Assembly: GCA_934569195.1 (NCBI GenBank)
Contig: CAKTKB010000018.1
Coordinates: 1-17,789, forward strand
DNA: 17,789 nt
Source of the DNA: an uncultured Oscillospiraceae bacterium
GTDB taxonomy: Bacteria > Bacillota > Clostridia > Oscillospirales > Oscillospiraceae
Reading direction: 5' to 3'
Part shown: piece by piece, positions 1 through 7,508 of the stretch
Layout: the number at the start of each line of letters is the position of its first letter
How positions within the stretch are numbered: the stretch's first letter is position 1
Program-made: the position numbers and the translations under genes
Notes under the pieces: generated by a model
The model's input: only the letters and a program-made list of their open reading frames with translations
Told to the model about the DNA's origin: nothing
The model's database searches: none

Positions 1-2130
1 GGGGTAATAGCTGCCGCTCTCCGCATCGATGATGGGAACAGCCGTAGACATGAGCAGGCTCTGGGTGAGCTGACGGTTGGTCAGACCGGTCTTTTCAGCC
101 AAGTCGTTTTCGCGGATATACTGAGCAACCAGCGCCGCCATACCGGCAACCTGAGGAGATGCCATAGACGTGCCGCTCATGGACTCATACTGATCCGTTG
201 CGCCGGGGTTATTCACGGGGTTGCTGCCCCACACGGAGTAAATACCGCCGCCGGGGGCCGTAATCTCAGGCTTCAGCTCCAGGCTGCCGGGAACACCCCA
301 GGAGCTGAAATCGCTCATGGTGTAGTGGGTGCTGTTATACTGCATGGAACCCACGCCGTCGGAGACGGTCATCTTTCCGGTATAGTACAGCACCTTTCCG
401 TCGTCATCGGTCACAGGGGTAGAGGCCGCCTTGATTGCGGCGCCCGCATCCTGGGTAATGGAGACGAAGGGCTGGGTATGACCGTAGTCGCTCAGGTCCA
501 TGTTGATGACGCCGGTCGTATTGTTGTAGACGATGGTTGCAATTGCACCGGCCTCTACGGCGAAGTCGCCCTTCTGATAGAAAGAGATGCTGCCGCGGGA
601 GCAAATTGCAATCTTACCGGTGAGGGCATCTCCCACAGCCGCCCATTCCTCGGCCGTGCCGAAGCCATCGATGTACACATACTCGTGCTCGCCTGCGATG
701 GTCGCCATGGGCTGGTTGGAATAGCTGCTCTGGTTGTAGATGTACACGTCGCCGTCTACGGAAACGTATGCACCGGTGGCGCCGTCGTTATTGACGGATG
801 CAACTGCCAGGGAGTTGGTAAAGGATCCGGGAGAGCCGTCGGTCTGCATGCTCACATCGGTGCTGTACAGGTAGCCGATGTTCTTCGCATTTTCGACCCA
901 GCTTCCGGAGTTGCCCGCAGACATGCAAACCACCGCGCCCGCCTTGGTCAGGCTATCCATAATTGCCTGGTAGGTAGCATTGGAGTTGCGGGACATACCG
1001 GGGTTGCCGGAGCCAAGGGAAAGGTTGATGGAGTCCGCGCCCAGAACGATTGCGTCCTCGATTGCGACCATGTAGTCGGAATCATAAGCGCCGCCGCCGG
1101 TGCCGAAAACCTTCATGGTGATGATCTGTGCATCGGGGGCCACGCCCTGCACCTTCACGCTGTCCAGCGCCCGGGAGAAGGTCCCGTCCCCGTTGGGGAT
1201 GAATGCGTTGGCTGCGGCGATGCCTTCTACGTGGGAGCCGTGCTCCTCCTGCTGATCGTTATCATGGGTGATATCATAATTCTCATCCACGTAGTTGTAC
1301 GCAAAAGGAATCTTGCTGTTTATGTAGGTCTTTTCGGGATCGATATCCGCATTGAGCAGTCCCTTGCGCACGTACTCAGCCGTCTCGCTTGCGTCCAGAA
1401 GATGCAGGCTATCGAGGTAATCCTCAATGCTCATGTCCTTCAGGCCTGCCTGATACGCCAGAGAATACTGGAAAGCCTCGGAATTGAAGGACTGATGGTC
1501 GCTGTCGATACCGGTATCGATGACCGCAATCCGGGAACCGGCTCCGGTGTATCCGGAGGCCCAGGCTGCGGCAGAACCGATCTGCGCGCCGGAGGTCGCC
1601 ATATCCGGACTGGCTGCGGTATTGACCTCAGTCACGTCCGGCTCATAGCGCGTCTCGATCAGGACACTCTTGACGCCGGGCACCTTCTCGATCTGCTCGA
1701 TCTGGCCATATTCCACATTCGCGGAAATAATGTTTGCCGCCAGTGTCATGTTCCAGACCACATCGAGGGATTCGCCGGTGGCCTTCTCGATGGAGGCGGT
1801 CACCTTATCCTGATCGCTGGCCAGTCCTGCGCGATACCGCATTGCCTGTGCGTTATCTGCGATGTTCTCCACAGGATATCCGGCCTCAATGGTGGAATCC
1901 CCATCCAGGACGATGGAGACACGAACCCTATCCGTATCGGCATAGTCCGGGTCCTGCTTCACTTCCTCCACCGACTGATTCGGCAGAGAAGCGGAGACTT
2001 CGCTGTTGTCAACTTTCTCAAACCGGATACCGCCCGTACCGGCAGCATGCGCCGGAAGGGCGTAGGCCGTCAGCATGGTGAGAACCAGGACAAGAGAAAG
2101 GATGCGCTTGAACAACTGCTCTCTTTTCAT
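1..2130 (-). CDS. Secreted subtilisin-like serine protease (S8 family, C5a-peptidase/lactocepin-like), C-terminus cut by window
   Basis: The first 710 codons of a larger gene are visible; the frame is still open at base 1. Residues 1-30 form a typical signal peptide: basic MKREQLFKR, a hydrophobic core, then a likely AHA cleavage site near residue 29. Residues about 60-165 look like an inhibitor-I9 type propeptide. The catalytic domain carries the full triad: Asp205 in IDTGID, His297 in HGSHV and Ser655 in GTSMASP. Oxyanion Asn407 lies in SAGNSGS. Between Asn407 and Ser655 there is an inserted PA-like domain (about 450-560, with GKIAICSRG and AGAIATIVYNN), the arrangement of C5a peptidase and lactocepin. 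The product is therefore an exported protein-degrading enzyme, and this family often has Fn3 and cell-wall anchoring domains further on, which cannot be seen here. ATG at 2130 is preferred over the in-frame ATG at 2136 because the AAGGAG site sits 7 nt from the former and only about 1 nt from the latter. The substrate is unknown. Confidence 0.93.
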   Translation of the reverse strand, partial: MKREQLFKRILSLVLVLTMLTAYALPAHAAGTGGIRFEKVDNSEVSASLPNQSVEEVKQDPDYADTDRVRVSIVLDGDSTIEAGYPVENIADNAQAMRYRAGLASDQDKVTASIEKATGESLDVVWNMTLAANIISANVEYGQIEQIEKVPGVKSVLIETRYEPDVTEVNTAASPDMATSGAQIGSAAAWASGYTGAGSRIAVIDTGIDSDHQSFNSEAFQYSLAYQAGLKDMSIEDYLDSLHLLDASETAEYVRKGLLNADIDPEKTYINSKIPFAYNYVDENYDITHDNDQQEEHGSHVEGIAAANAFIPNGDGTFSRALDSVKVQGVAPDAQIITMKVFGTGGGAYDSDYMVAIEDAIVLGADSINLSLGSGNPGMSRNSNATYQAIMDSLTKAGAVVCMSAGNSGSWVENAKNIGYLYSTDVSMQTDGSPGSFTNSLAVASVNNDGATGAYVSVDGDVYIYNQSSYSNQPMATIAGEHEYVYIDGFGTAEEWAAVGDALTGKIAICSRGSISFYQKGDFAVEAGAIATIVYNNTTGVINMDLSDYGHTQPFVSITQDAGAAIKAASTPVTDDDGKVLYYTGKMTVSDGVGSMQYNSTHYTMSDFSSWGVPGSLELKPEITAPGGGIYSVWGSNPVNNPGATDQYESMSGTSMASPQVAGMAALVAQYIRENDLAEKTGLTNRQLTQSLLMSTAVPIIDAESGSYYP

Positions 2131-2188
2131 ACTCATTCTCCTTTTGGAATATTTATATTACACGCACACGCGCAATATACCAGAGTAT

Positions 2189-2204
2189 GCGGACACTTGT
2201 CCGC
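2189..2204. promoter_or_regulatory. Inverted repeat in the protease leader (hairpin or operator)
   Basis: Six-base arms GCGGAC and GTCCGC enclose a 4-base loop. The element lies roughly 20-35 nt downstream of the predicted transcription start and about 60 nt before the start codon. Flanking CACACG (2211-2206) and CGTGTG (2170-2165) on the RNA could extend into an alternative, longer pairing. No T-run follows, so it does not look like a terminator. It could be a repressor site or an mRNA stability/attenuation element; the sequence alone does not decide. Confidence 0.4.
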
Positions 2205-2229
2205 GTCGTGTGGATTCAACTTGCGAAAA

Positions 2230-2258
2230 ATTATAGCATATCCACACCACGAAAGCAA
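2230..2258 (-). promoter_or_regulatory. Sigma-A type promoter of the S8 protease gene
   Basis: On the minus strand, -35 TTGCTT (2258-2253) and -10 TATAAT (2235-2230) are separated by exactly 17 bp. A TG dinucleotide one base before the -10 makes it an extended -10 promoter. The predicted start is near 2223, which gives a leader of about 93 nt before the ATG at 2130. Confidence 0.8.
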
Positions 2259-2299
2259 GTGTTTTTGAGCAGTGAAATATTCACAAATTTTTAACGAAT

Positions 2300-4054
2300 T
2301 TACCCTTCAATTCTACCATTTTGTGTAGTATACAGGTCCGCGTACACGCCGCCCTTTTCCAGCAGCTCCTGATGGGTCCCGCACTCGGTAATCACGCCGT
2401 CGGCAATGGAGATAATTCTCCCGGCCGAGCGGATGGTGGAGAGCCGGTGGGCAATAATCAGGGTCGTCCGTCCCTTGGCCAGAGCATCGAAGGCCCGCTG
2501 AATTTTTGCCTCCGTGACGGAATCCAGGGCGGAGGTCGCCTCATCCAGAATCAGCACCGGCGGGTTCTTCAGGAAGATTCGGGCAATGGCAATCCGCTGC
2601 TTCTGTCCGCCGGACAGAAGCGTGCCCCGCTCTCCTACATAGGTGTCAAATCCATTGGGCATTGCCATAATGTCGTCGTAGATCTCCGCCTTTTTTGCAG
2701 CCTCTACGACCTCCTCCCGGCTTGCTCCGGGTTTTCCGTATCGGATATTTTCAAAAACCGTATCCGCAAACAGGAACACATCCTGCTGCACAATTCCGAT
2801 GGACAGGTGAAGGGACCGCTGGGTCACATCCCGTACGTCCTGTCCGTCAATGGATATGGAGCCGCTGGTCACGTCGTAAAATCTGGGAATCAGCTGGCAC
2901 AGCGTGCTTTTACCGCCGCCGGAGGGGCCCACAATCGCCACCGTCTCTCCCGGCGCAACATGCAGGCTTACGTCCCGCAGCACAGCCAGGTCCCCGTCAT
3001 AGGCAAAGCTCACCCGGTCGACTACAATGTCTCCCTTGACATTGGCCAACTCCCGTGCGCCGGGCTTGTCCTGCACCGTCGGCTCTGTGCGCATAATGGC
3101 GACGAAACGATTGAGTCCGGCAAAGCCGTTGGCGAACATCTCGGAAAAATTGGCCAGTCTGCGCATTGGGCTTACAAAGCTGGCAATATACAGCGTAAAT
3201 GTGACCAGGTCCCGGGTGTCCATCCGCCCCTTCATGACAAAGAAGCCTCCGAACGCGATGACCAGCACATTCAGGCTGCACAGAAAAAATTCCATGGAGC
3301 TGTTGAACAGGCCCATGCCCTTGTGGAATTCCCGTTTGGAGGTCTTATATACCTCATTGGCCGCGTTGAAGCGGGCAATCTCCACCGGCTCGTTAGCAAA
3401 GGCCCGGGCCGTGCGAATACCGGAAAGGCTGGACTCAATCTCCGTGTTGATGTGTCCCGTCTTTTGCTTGACCGCAGCAGAAACCCTGGACAGATTCCTG
3501 CGCATGGATACCACCACCAGCAGGAAAATCGGAATCACCGACGCGACCACCAGCGCCAGCCGCCACTGGATCGTGGACATGATGACCAGCGCGCCCACAA
3601 TCGTCATCAGAGACGTCAGCAAATCCTCCGGCCCGTGATGCGCCAGCTCCGTCAGCTCAAACAGATCGGAAGTCAGCCGGGACATGAGCTGGCCGGTACG
3701 ATTCTGGTCGTAAAAATCATAGCTCATTTCCTGCATATGCCGGAAAAGGTCCCGGCGAATGTCCGCCTCCACCCGGATGCCGAAGGTGTGTCCGAAATAG
3801 CATACGATAAAATTCAGCCCCGAACGCAGCACATAAAATCCCAGAACCACCGCCATTACCACAAAAAAGGTATGGTACATTTTGTTAGGCAGCATGTTAT
3901 ACAGGGCATTGCGCGTCACCAGCGGGAATGTCAGATCGATCATGGCAATTACCACTGCGCAAAGAATATCCACTGCGAACAGCCTCTTATGGTTTGCAAA
4001 ATAGCTCAAGAAAATGGCCAGCGGCCTCTTGCGCTGATAGTCCTTTGTCGTCAT
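2300..4054 (-). CDS. ABC exporter half-transporter (fused membrane and ATPase domains)
   Basis: A 584-residue type IV ABC exporter (MsbA/LmrA/MdlB-like). The N-terminal half (about 20-300) is the six-helix ABC_membrane domain; the C-terminal half is the nucleotide-binding domain. Visible motifs are Walker A GPSGGGKST at 376-384, a Q-loop in IVQQD, the signature LSGGQ at 480-484, Walker B ending in Asp504-Glu505 (ILDEATSALD) and H-loop His536 (AHRL). All catalytic residues are intact, so it should be active, working as a homodimer or with a partner half-transporter that is not in this window. The start is set at 4054 because a GGAGG site lies 6 nt upstream; an open frame continues to 4180, but that part overlaps the promoter and reads as non-coding. 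It is divergent from the pseudouridine synthase gene and has its own promoter. The substrate (drug, lipid or peptide) cannot be told from sequence. No clear terminator follows. Confidence 0.95.
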   Translation of the reverse strand: MTTKDYQRKRPLAIFLSYFANHKRLFAVDILCAVVIAMIDLTFPLVTRNALYNMLPNKMYHTFFVVMAVVLGFYVLRSGLNFIVCYFGHTFGIRVEADIRRDLFRHMQEMSYDFYDQNRTGQLMSRLTSDLFELTELAHHGPEDLLTSLMTIVGALVIMSTIQWRLALVVASVIPIFLLVVVSMRRNLSRVSAAVKQKTGHINTEIESSLSGIRTARAFANEPVEIARFNAANEVYKTSKREFHKGMGLFNSSMEFFLCSLNVLVIAFGGFFVMKGRMDTRDLVTFTLYIASFVSPMRRLANFSEMFANGFAGLNRFVAIMRTEPTVQDKPGARELANVKGDIVVDRVSFAYDGDLAVLRDVSLHVAPGETVAIVGPSGGGKSTLCQLIPRFYDVTSGSISIDGQDVRDVTQRSLHLSIGIVQQDVFLFADTVFENIRYGKPGASREEVVEAAKKAEIYDDIMAMPNGFDTYVGERGTLLSGGQKQRIAIARIFLKNPPVLILDEATSALDSVTEAKIQRAFDALAKGRTTLIIAHRLSTIRSAGRIISIADGVITECGTHQELLEKGGVYADLYTTQNGRIEG

Positions 4055-4081
4055 TTGAAACCTCCGTCTATTTTTTCTCCC

Positions 4082-4109
4082 ATTATACAACGAATTTCCC
4101 CGGTTGCAA
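4082..4109 (-). promoter_or_regulatory. Promoter of the ABC exporter gene
   Basis: On the minus strand, TTGCAA (4109-4104) and a perfect TATAAT (4087-4082) are separated by 16 bp. The predicted start, near 4075, gives a leader of about 20 nt, just enough for the GGAGG site before the ATG at 4054. Confidence 0.7.
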
Positions 4110-4117
4110 TCGCAACC
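4102..4117. promoter_or_regulatory. Inverted repeat over the -35 box of the ABC exporter promoter (candidate operator)
   Basis: Perfect 6-base arms GGTTGC and GCAACC are separated by AATC. The left arm covers the -35 hexamer of the exporter promoter, a classic place for a repressor or for an activator that remodels the promoter. Many exporters of this kind are controlled by local MarR, TetR or MerR regulators, but no regulator gene is adjacent here. Confidence 0.45.
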
Positions 4118-4139
4118 TTTCTCCCGGTGAAAAAATTTT

Positions 4140-4168
4140 TTGAAAACCCGATCCGGGTATGCTACAAT
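4140..4168 (+). promoter_or_regulatory. Promoter of the RluA-family gene, with an internal inverted repeat
   Basis: TTGAAA (4140-4145) and TACAAT (4163-4168) have a 17 bp spacer, with an extended -10 TG at 4160-4161. The spacer contains a perfect 13-base inverted repeat, ACCCG-ATC-CGGGT (4146-4158). The predicted start near 4175 leaves a leader of about 25 nt carrying GGAGG 7 nt before the ATG. Confidence 0.75.
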
Positions 4169-4200
4169 AACACCATTCAATTTCTACCGGAGGATGTGCC

Positions 4201-4803
4201 ATGCCGTCTGTTTCCCTGCTGCATCTGGACAGTCAATTTCTTGTGTGCCTGAAGCCCGTCGGATTGGATTCCGAGCACCGGCTGCCTGACGAACTGAAGC
4301 AGGCGGTGGGCGGCGATATTTACCCTCTCCATCGACTCGATACAAACGTGGGCGGCGTTATGGTGTTTGCCCGCACGCAGCGCGCCGCGGCGGAGCTATC
4401 TGCCGCCATCGCCCGGGGAGACATGGTCAAGGAATACCGCGCCATGGTCCACGGCACGCCGCCGGAAAGCGGAGTCTGGGAGGACCTTCTATGGAAGGAT
4501 TCCCGGCAAAACAAGGTTTTTGTCGTGCGGCGGATGCGCAAGGGTGTCCGGCAGGCAAAGCTCTCCTTTACCCGCCTGTCCTCCGGCCCGACCTCTGCGG
4601 TTCATATCCGTCTGTATACCGGCCGGTCCCATCAAATCCGCGTGCAGTTTGCCAGCCGGGGCTTTCCCCTGGTCGGCGACCACAAATACGGCGCACGGGA
4701 TCGCACCGACCTTCCCATGCTCTGGTGCTGCCGCATCCGTTTCCCGTGGCATGGGGAAATGTTGCAATTTACGTCCATGCCGGACTGGTGTCCGGAAGTA
4801 TAA
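4201..4803 (+). CDS. RluA-family RNA pseudouridine synthase, compact single-domain form
   Basis: A 200-residue catalytic domain with no S4 RNA-binding domain. The active-site motif is HRLDTNVGG at 44-52, with Asp47 as the expected catalytic residue that attacks uridine. The second conserved block is GRSHQIRVQ at 141-149, followed by GDHKYGA at 159-165, the usual order in RluA/RluC/RluD/TruC enzymes. The canonical motif is HRLDxxTSG, so the loop after the Asp is unusual here (see findings). Such enzymes isomerise specific uridines in rRNA or tRNA in the cytoplasm; which site is modified cannot be read from sequence. The start is supported by GGAGG at 7 nt spacing and a promoter just upstream. 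It is the only plus-strand gene in the window, transcribed alone and convergent with the MATE gene. Confidence 0.9.
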   Translation: MPSVSLLHLDSQFLVCLKPVGLDSEHRLPDELKQAVGGDIYPLHRLDTNVGGVMVFARTQRAAAELSAAIARGDMVKEYRAMVHGTPPESGVWEDLLWKDSRQNKVFVVRRMRKGVRQAKLSFTRLSSGPTSAVHIRLYTGRSHQIRVQFASRGFPLVGDHKYGARDRTDLPMLWCCRIRFPWHGEMLQFTSMPDWCPEV

Positions 4804-4806
4804 AAA

Positions 4807-4848
4807 CTGCCATGCAGCCGCAGGATACGCGGTTTGCATGGCAATTTT
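4807..4848. terminator. Bidirectional Rho-independent terminator between the RluA-family and MATE genes
   Basis: An 8-bp outer stem GCCATGCA (4809-4816) / TGCATGGC (4835-4842) continues into CCGC/GCGG (4818-4821 / 4829-4832) with a small internal bulge and a 7-nt loop. Reading minus it is followed by AGTTTTTA, reading plus by AATTTTC, so it is better as a terminator for the MATE transcript but could serve both converging genes. Confidence 0.8.
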
Positions 4849-4868
4849 CATAGAAAAACGTTTTTGCG

Positions 4869-6263
4869 TCAGCTCTGTGTTGCCTGGGCCAGATTCTGAA
4901 TCCATGCGCCGCGATGGATCATAATGGCGCCGATTGCGCACTTCAGCAAATCCAGTCCCTGGCAGATGGCATAGAGCGGGACAATGGGAAGGGTCGTAAA
5001 CCGGCTCAGGCAAAATGCCACCGGGACACAGCAGACCCAGACAAAGCAGCTGTCAAACAGAAATGTGACCAGTGTCTGTCCGCCGGAGCGCAAGGTGAAA
5101 TATGCCGCATTGGTATATGCGTTAAAGGGCATCATGATCGCGCAAATACAGATCATCTTAGTTGCCAAATGGCGCACCGCGGCGGTTGTGTTGTATATCT
5201 GCGGGAACAATCCGGAAACCGCTGCCATCAGTCCGCCAAACAGCAGGCAGGACACCACGGACAAGGCCATCAGCTTCCTGTCCGAATCGCGGACCGATTC
5301 CTCCGTCTCTCCCGCGCCCAGCATCTGCCCGATGACAATCCCCACCGCATTTCCCATGGAAAGAAACACAACGCTCGCCAGGTTATACAATGTGCTGGAT
5401 ATATTCTGCGCCGCCACAACGTCCAGGCTGCGGGTGCTGTAGCACTGGTTCAGGATGGCCATGCCGCTGGCCCACAGGAATTCGTTGATCATCAGGGGCA
5501 TACCCTTCACCAGGATTCCCTTCAGCAGCTTCCCGGGAATCCGCATGGAGCGGTACGCCTGTGAAATAAAGGGATTTTTCTGCGGATTCAGGTGTGTCCA
5601 CCCGGCCACGATTGCCAGCTCCGCGTAGCGGGAAACAACCGTCGCAGCCGCCGCGCCTCGCACGCCCATGGCGGGCGCGCCGAAATGGCCGAAAATCAGC
5701 ACATAATTCAGTCCCAGATTCACAACCACCGCCGCAACGCCGGCAATCATCGGCACCACCGTCTGTCCGGTCTCTCGCAGAGTGCTGGAGTAAGCATTTG
5801 CCAGAGCAAAGGGCAGCAGGCCGATCAGCATGACGCCCAGGTATTCCCGCCCGCGTATCAGCGCCATGGCGGCATCCGCCGGGTCTCCCTCCCCGCGCAA
5901 AAACAGAAGAATCAGGGGTTCCCCCGCCCCGCTGAACAGGAGCATGCCGATCACACCGATTGCCAGACTGATCAGGACCTTGAATCGGAAGGTGCTGCGC
6001 ACACCCTCGTGATCCCGAGAGCCGAAAAACTGCGCCGTAAAGATGCCCGCGCCGGACACGGCGCCAAAAATACACAGGTTGAACACGAACAAAAGCTGGT
6101 TGACAATGGCCACTCCGTTCATTTCCACGGTTCCGATCTGGCCGACCATGATATTATCCAGCATAGAGACGAAATTGGTGATTCCGTTCTGAATGATAAT
6201 CGGGATTGCAATCCCCAAGACATGCCGGTAAAAGGCTCTGTCTCCAACGTATCTCTTTAACAT
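4869..6263 (-). CDS. MATE family efflux transporter
   Basis: A 464-residue polytopic membrane protein with the MATE pattern: N-terminal LGIAIPIIIQNGITN, then a loop with SMLDNIMVGQIG, the hallmark helix 1-2 region of NorM/DinF-like proteins. About 12 hydrophobic helices fall in two similar halves; the second half starts around residue 245 (GILVKGMPLMINEFLW). The length matches the family (about 440-480). MATE proteins export cationic drugs or metabolites in exchange for Na+ or H+ across the cytoplasmic membrane; the substrate is unknown. The start has AGAGG 5 nt upstream. The gene lies 71 bp downstream of nagA, but a strong hairpin terminator sits in that gap and no convincing promoter follows it, so its expression probably depends on read-through or on a weak promoter. 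Confidence 0.93.
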   Translation of the reverse strand: MLKRYVGDRAFYRHVLGIAIPIIIQNGITNFVSMLDNIMVGQIGTVEMNGVAIVNQLLFVFNLCIFGAVSGAGIFTAQFFGSRDHEGVRSTFRFKVLISLAIGVIGMLLFSGAGEPLILLFLRGEGDPADAAMALIRGREYLGVMLIGLLPFALANAYSSTLRETGQTVVPMIAGVAAVVVNLGLNYVLIFGHFGAPAMGVRGAAAATVVSRYAELAIVAGWTHLNPQKNPFISQAYRSMRIPGKLLKGILVKGMPLMINEFLWASGMAILNQCYSTRSLDVVAAQNISSTLYNLASVVFLSMGNAVGIVIGQMLGAGETEESVRDSDRKLMALSVVSCLLFGGLMAAVSGLFPQIYNTTAAVRHLATKMICICAIMMPFNAYTNAAYFTLRSGGQTLVTFLFDSCFVWVCCVPVAFCLSRFTTLPIVPLYAICQGLDLLKCAIGAIMIHRGAWIQNLAQATQS

Positions 6264-6286
6264 GAAAACCTCTTGTATAAGACTCC

Positions 6287-6314
6287 AAAAGGCCCCGGCA
6301 GCAGCGCCGGGGCC
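6287..6314 (-). terminator. Terminator after nagA
   Basis: A perfect 9-bp GC stem GGCCCCGGC / GCCGGGGCC (6291-6299 / 6306-6314) with a 6-base loop is followed on the minus strand by TTTT then GG. The T-run is short, so some read-through into the MATE gene is plausible. Confidence 0.78.
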
Positions 6315-6334
6315 AGTTTTGTAAATTCAGTCCG

Positions 6335-7462
6335 TCAGATCACTTCGCGTCCGTTCAGGAAAACACGCTTGCTGGAATAATCCGGCGTACAAATCAGGAA
6401 ATCGGCCATCTTTCCCGTCTCGATGGAACCGATCCGGTCCAAGGCTCCTACCGCCTTTGCCGGGTTCCAGGTTGCGGAGCGGACCGCCTCCTCCTCCGGG
6501 ATGCCGAAGGCAATTGCATTTCTCATGCAGTCATAAAGATTAGTGGCGGACCCCGCAATGGTGCCGTCCGCAAGCCGGGCCACACCGCCCTTCAGGAATA
6601 CCTGCTGCCCGCCCAGCTCATACTGGCCGTCCGGCATACCGCAGCAGCGCAGTGCGTCGGAAATCAGCACAATCCGGTGGGGGAACATGGCAAACGCCAG
6701 ACGGACGCAGGCCGGGTGGGAATGCAGGCCGTCGCAAATCAACTCCGCCTGCACGCCGGCGTTCTCCACGGCTGCCGGAATAACCCCGGGCTTACGGTGG
6801 TGAATGGCAGGCATGGCATTGTACAGATGGGTCAGATGGCTGGCCCCTGCCGCAAACGCCGCCTTTGCGTGATCATAGTCCGAATCCGTATGCGCCACGG
6901 ACACTGTACACAGCGCCTTCGCCTGCTCGACAAAAGCCTCTGCGCCGGGCAGCTCCGGAGCCACATCCACGATCCGCACCAGTCCCCCGCAATCCTCGTA
7001 CAGCTTGCGGAAGCCCTCAAAATCCGGGTCCTTCAGGTAGGCGGCGTTCTGCGCGCCCTTCTTCTTCTCGGAGAAATAGGGTCCCTCCATATGAATTCCC
7101 ACCAGACGGGCGCAGCCCTTCGGCGCCTGATCCCGGAGCATTTTTCCGGTGGCAAAAGCCTTTTCCAGCACGTCGTACGGCAGCGTCATAGACGCAGGGG
7201 CAAAGGAGGTGATGCCGCTTTTAAGCAAGTAACGCGCCATGGTCTTGAGGCCCTCGTAATCTCCGTCGGAGAAATCCGCGCCGGAATTGCCATGGTTATG
7301 AACGTCAATCAGGCCGGGAATGACCACGGCGCCGTCCAGGTCCACCGCGTCGCCGGGAACCTGCGCAGGGAAAATCTCCCCGAAAACGCCGTCCTTCACC
7401 TCAAATGCACCCACCTTAAAGGTGAAATCCGGTGTAAATATCCGAGCATTTTTGTAAAACAT
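6335..7462 (-). CDS. nagA: N-acetylglucosamine-6-phosphate deacetylase
   Basis: A 375-residue amidohydrolase-fold enzyme that removes acetate from GlcNAc-6-phosphate to give glucosamine-6-phosphate (EC 3.5.1.25) in the cytoplasm. Metal and catalytic residues are visible in family order: His55 and His57 (DVHNHG), Glu126 (HMEGP), His191 (AHTD), His212 (HLTHLYNAM) and catalytic Asp269 (SDAL). A further conserved block is the GMPDGQYELGG-type segment at 275-285. The N-terminal small beta domain and the C-terminal strand (KMADF) complete the usual 370-390 residue length. ATG at 7462 is preferred to the upstream in-frame ATG at 7498 because GAGAGGAG lies 8 nt before it and homologues begin close to this Met. 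It is the last gene of the nahK-ROK-nagA operon, 46 bp after the ROK stop. Confidence 0.96.
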   Translation of the reverse strand: MFYKNARIFTPDFTFKVGAFEVKDGVFGEIFPAQVPGDAVDLDGAVVIPGLIDVHNHGNSGADFSDGDYEGLKTMARYLLKSGITSFAPASMTLPYDVLEKAFATGKMLRDQAPKGCARLVGIHMEGPYFSEKKKGAQNAAYLKDPDFEGFRKLYEDCGGLVRIVDVAPELPGAEAFVEQAKALCTVSVAHTDSDYDHAKAAFAAGASHLTHLYNAMPAIHHRKPGVIPAAVENAGVQAELICDGLHSHPACVRLAFAMFPHRIVLISDALRCCGMPDGQYELGGQQVFLKGGVARLADGTIAGSATNLYDCMRNAIAFGIPEEEAVRSATWNPAKAVGALDRIGSIETGKMADFLICTPDYSSKRVFLNGREVI

Positions 7463-7508
7463 ACTGTTTTCTCCTCTCTTGCCGGGCAGCCGGCGCATCC
7501 GATAAAGC

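Noticed and set aside
325..2268. Long open frame of 647 codons on the plus strand opposite the protease gene, with similar long ones at 2321-4252, 11088-12857 and 13241-15037
   Set aside because: They are antisense shadows of clear genes. The minus-strand products carry full catalytic motifs and ribosome binding sites; the plus-strand readings are low-complexity His/Gln/Arg-rich text with no motifs. Such frames are common in GC-rich coding DNA.
2307..2319. TTCAATTCTACCA occurring both at the end of the exporter gene and at the nahK promoter (10066-10078)
   Set aside because: At 2307-2319 it is the coding end of the exporter gene and no -35 box stands at the right distance, so it is not a second promoter or a real repeat.
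4090..4101. ACGAATTTCCCC shared between the exporter promoter (4090-4101) and the pgcA promoter region (12946-12957), with a near copy at the end of the exporter gene
   Set aside because: The copies sit at different places relative to each promoter, and the core CGAATT/AATTCG also occurs inside several coding genes, so chance is the simplest explanation.
4055..4180. N-terminal extension of the ABC exporter from an ATG at 4180
   Set aside because: The stretch contains the exporter promoter and an excellent GGAGG site before the ATG at 4054. The extended residues look non-coding and the extension would overlap the divergent promoter.
7463..7498. Earlier nagA start at 7498
   Set aside because: It would place the start just 10 bp after the ROK stop with no ribosome binding site in front, while the ATG at 7462 has GAGAGGAG at a normal distance and matches where NagA proteins begin.
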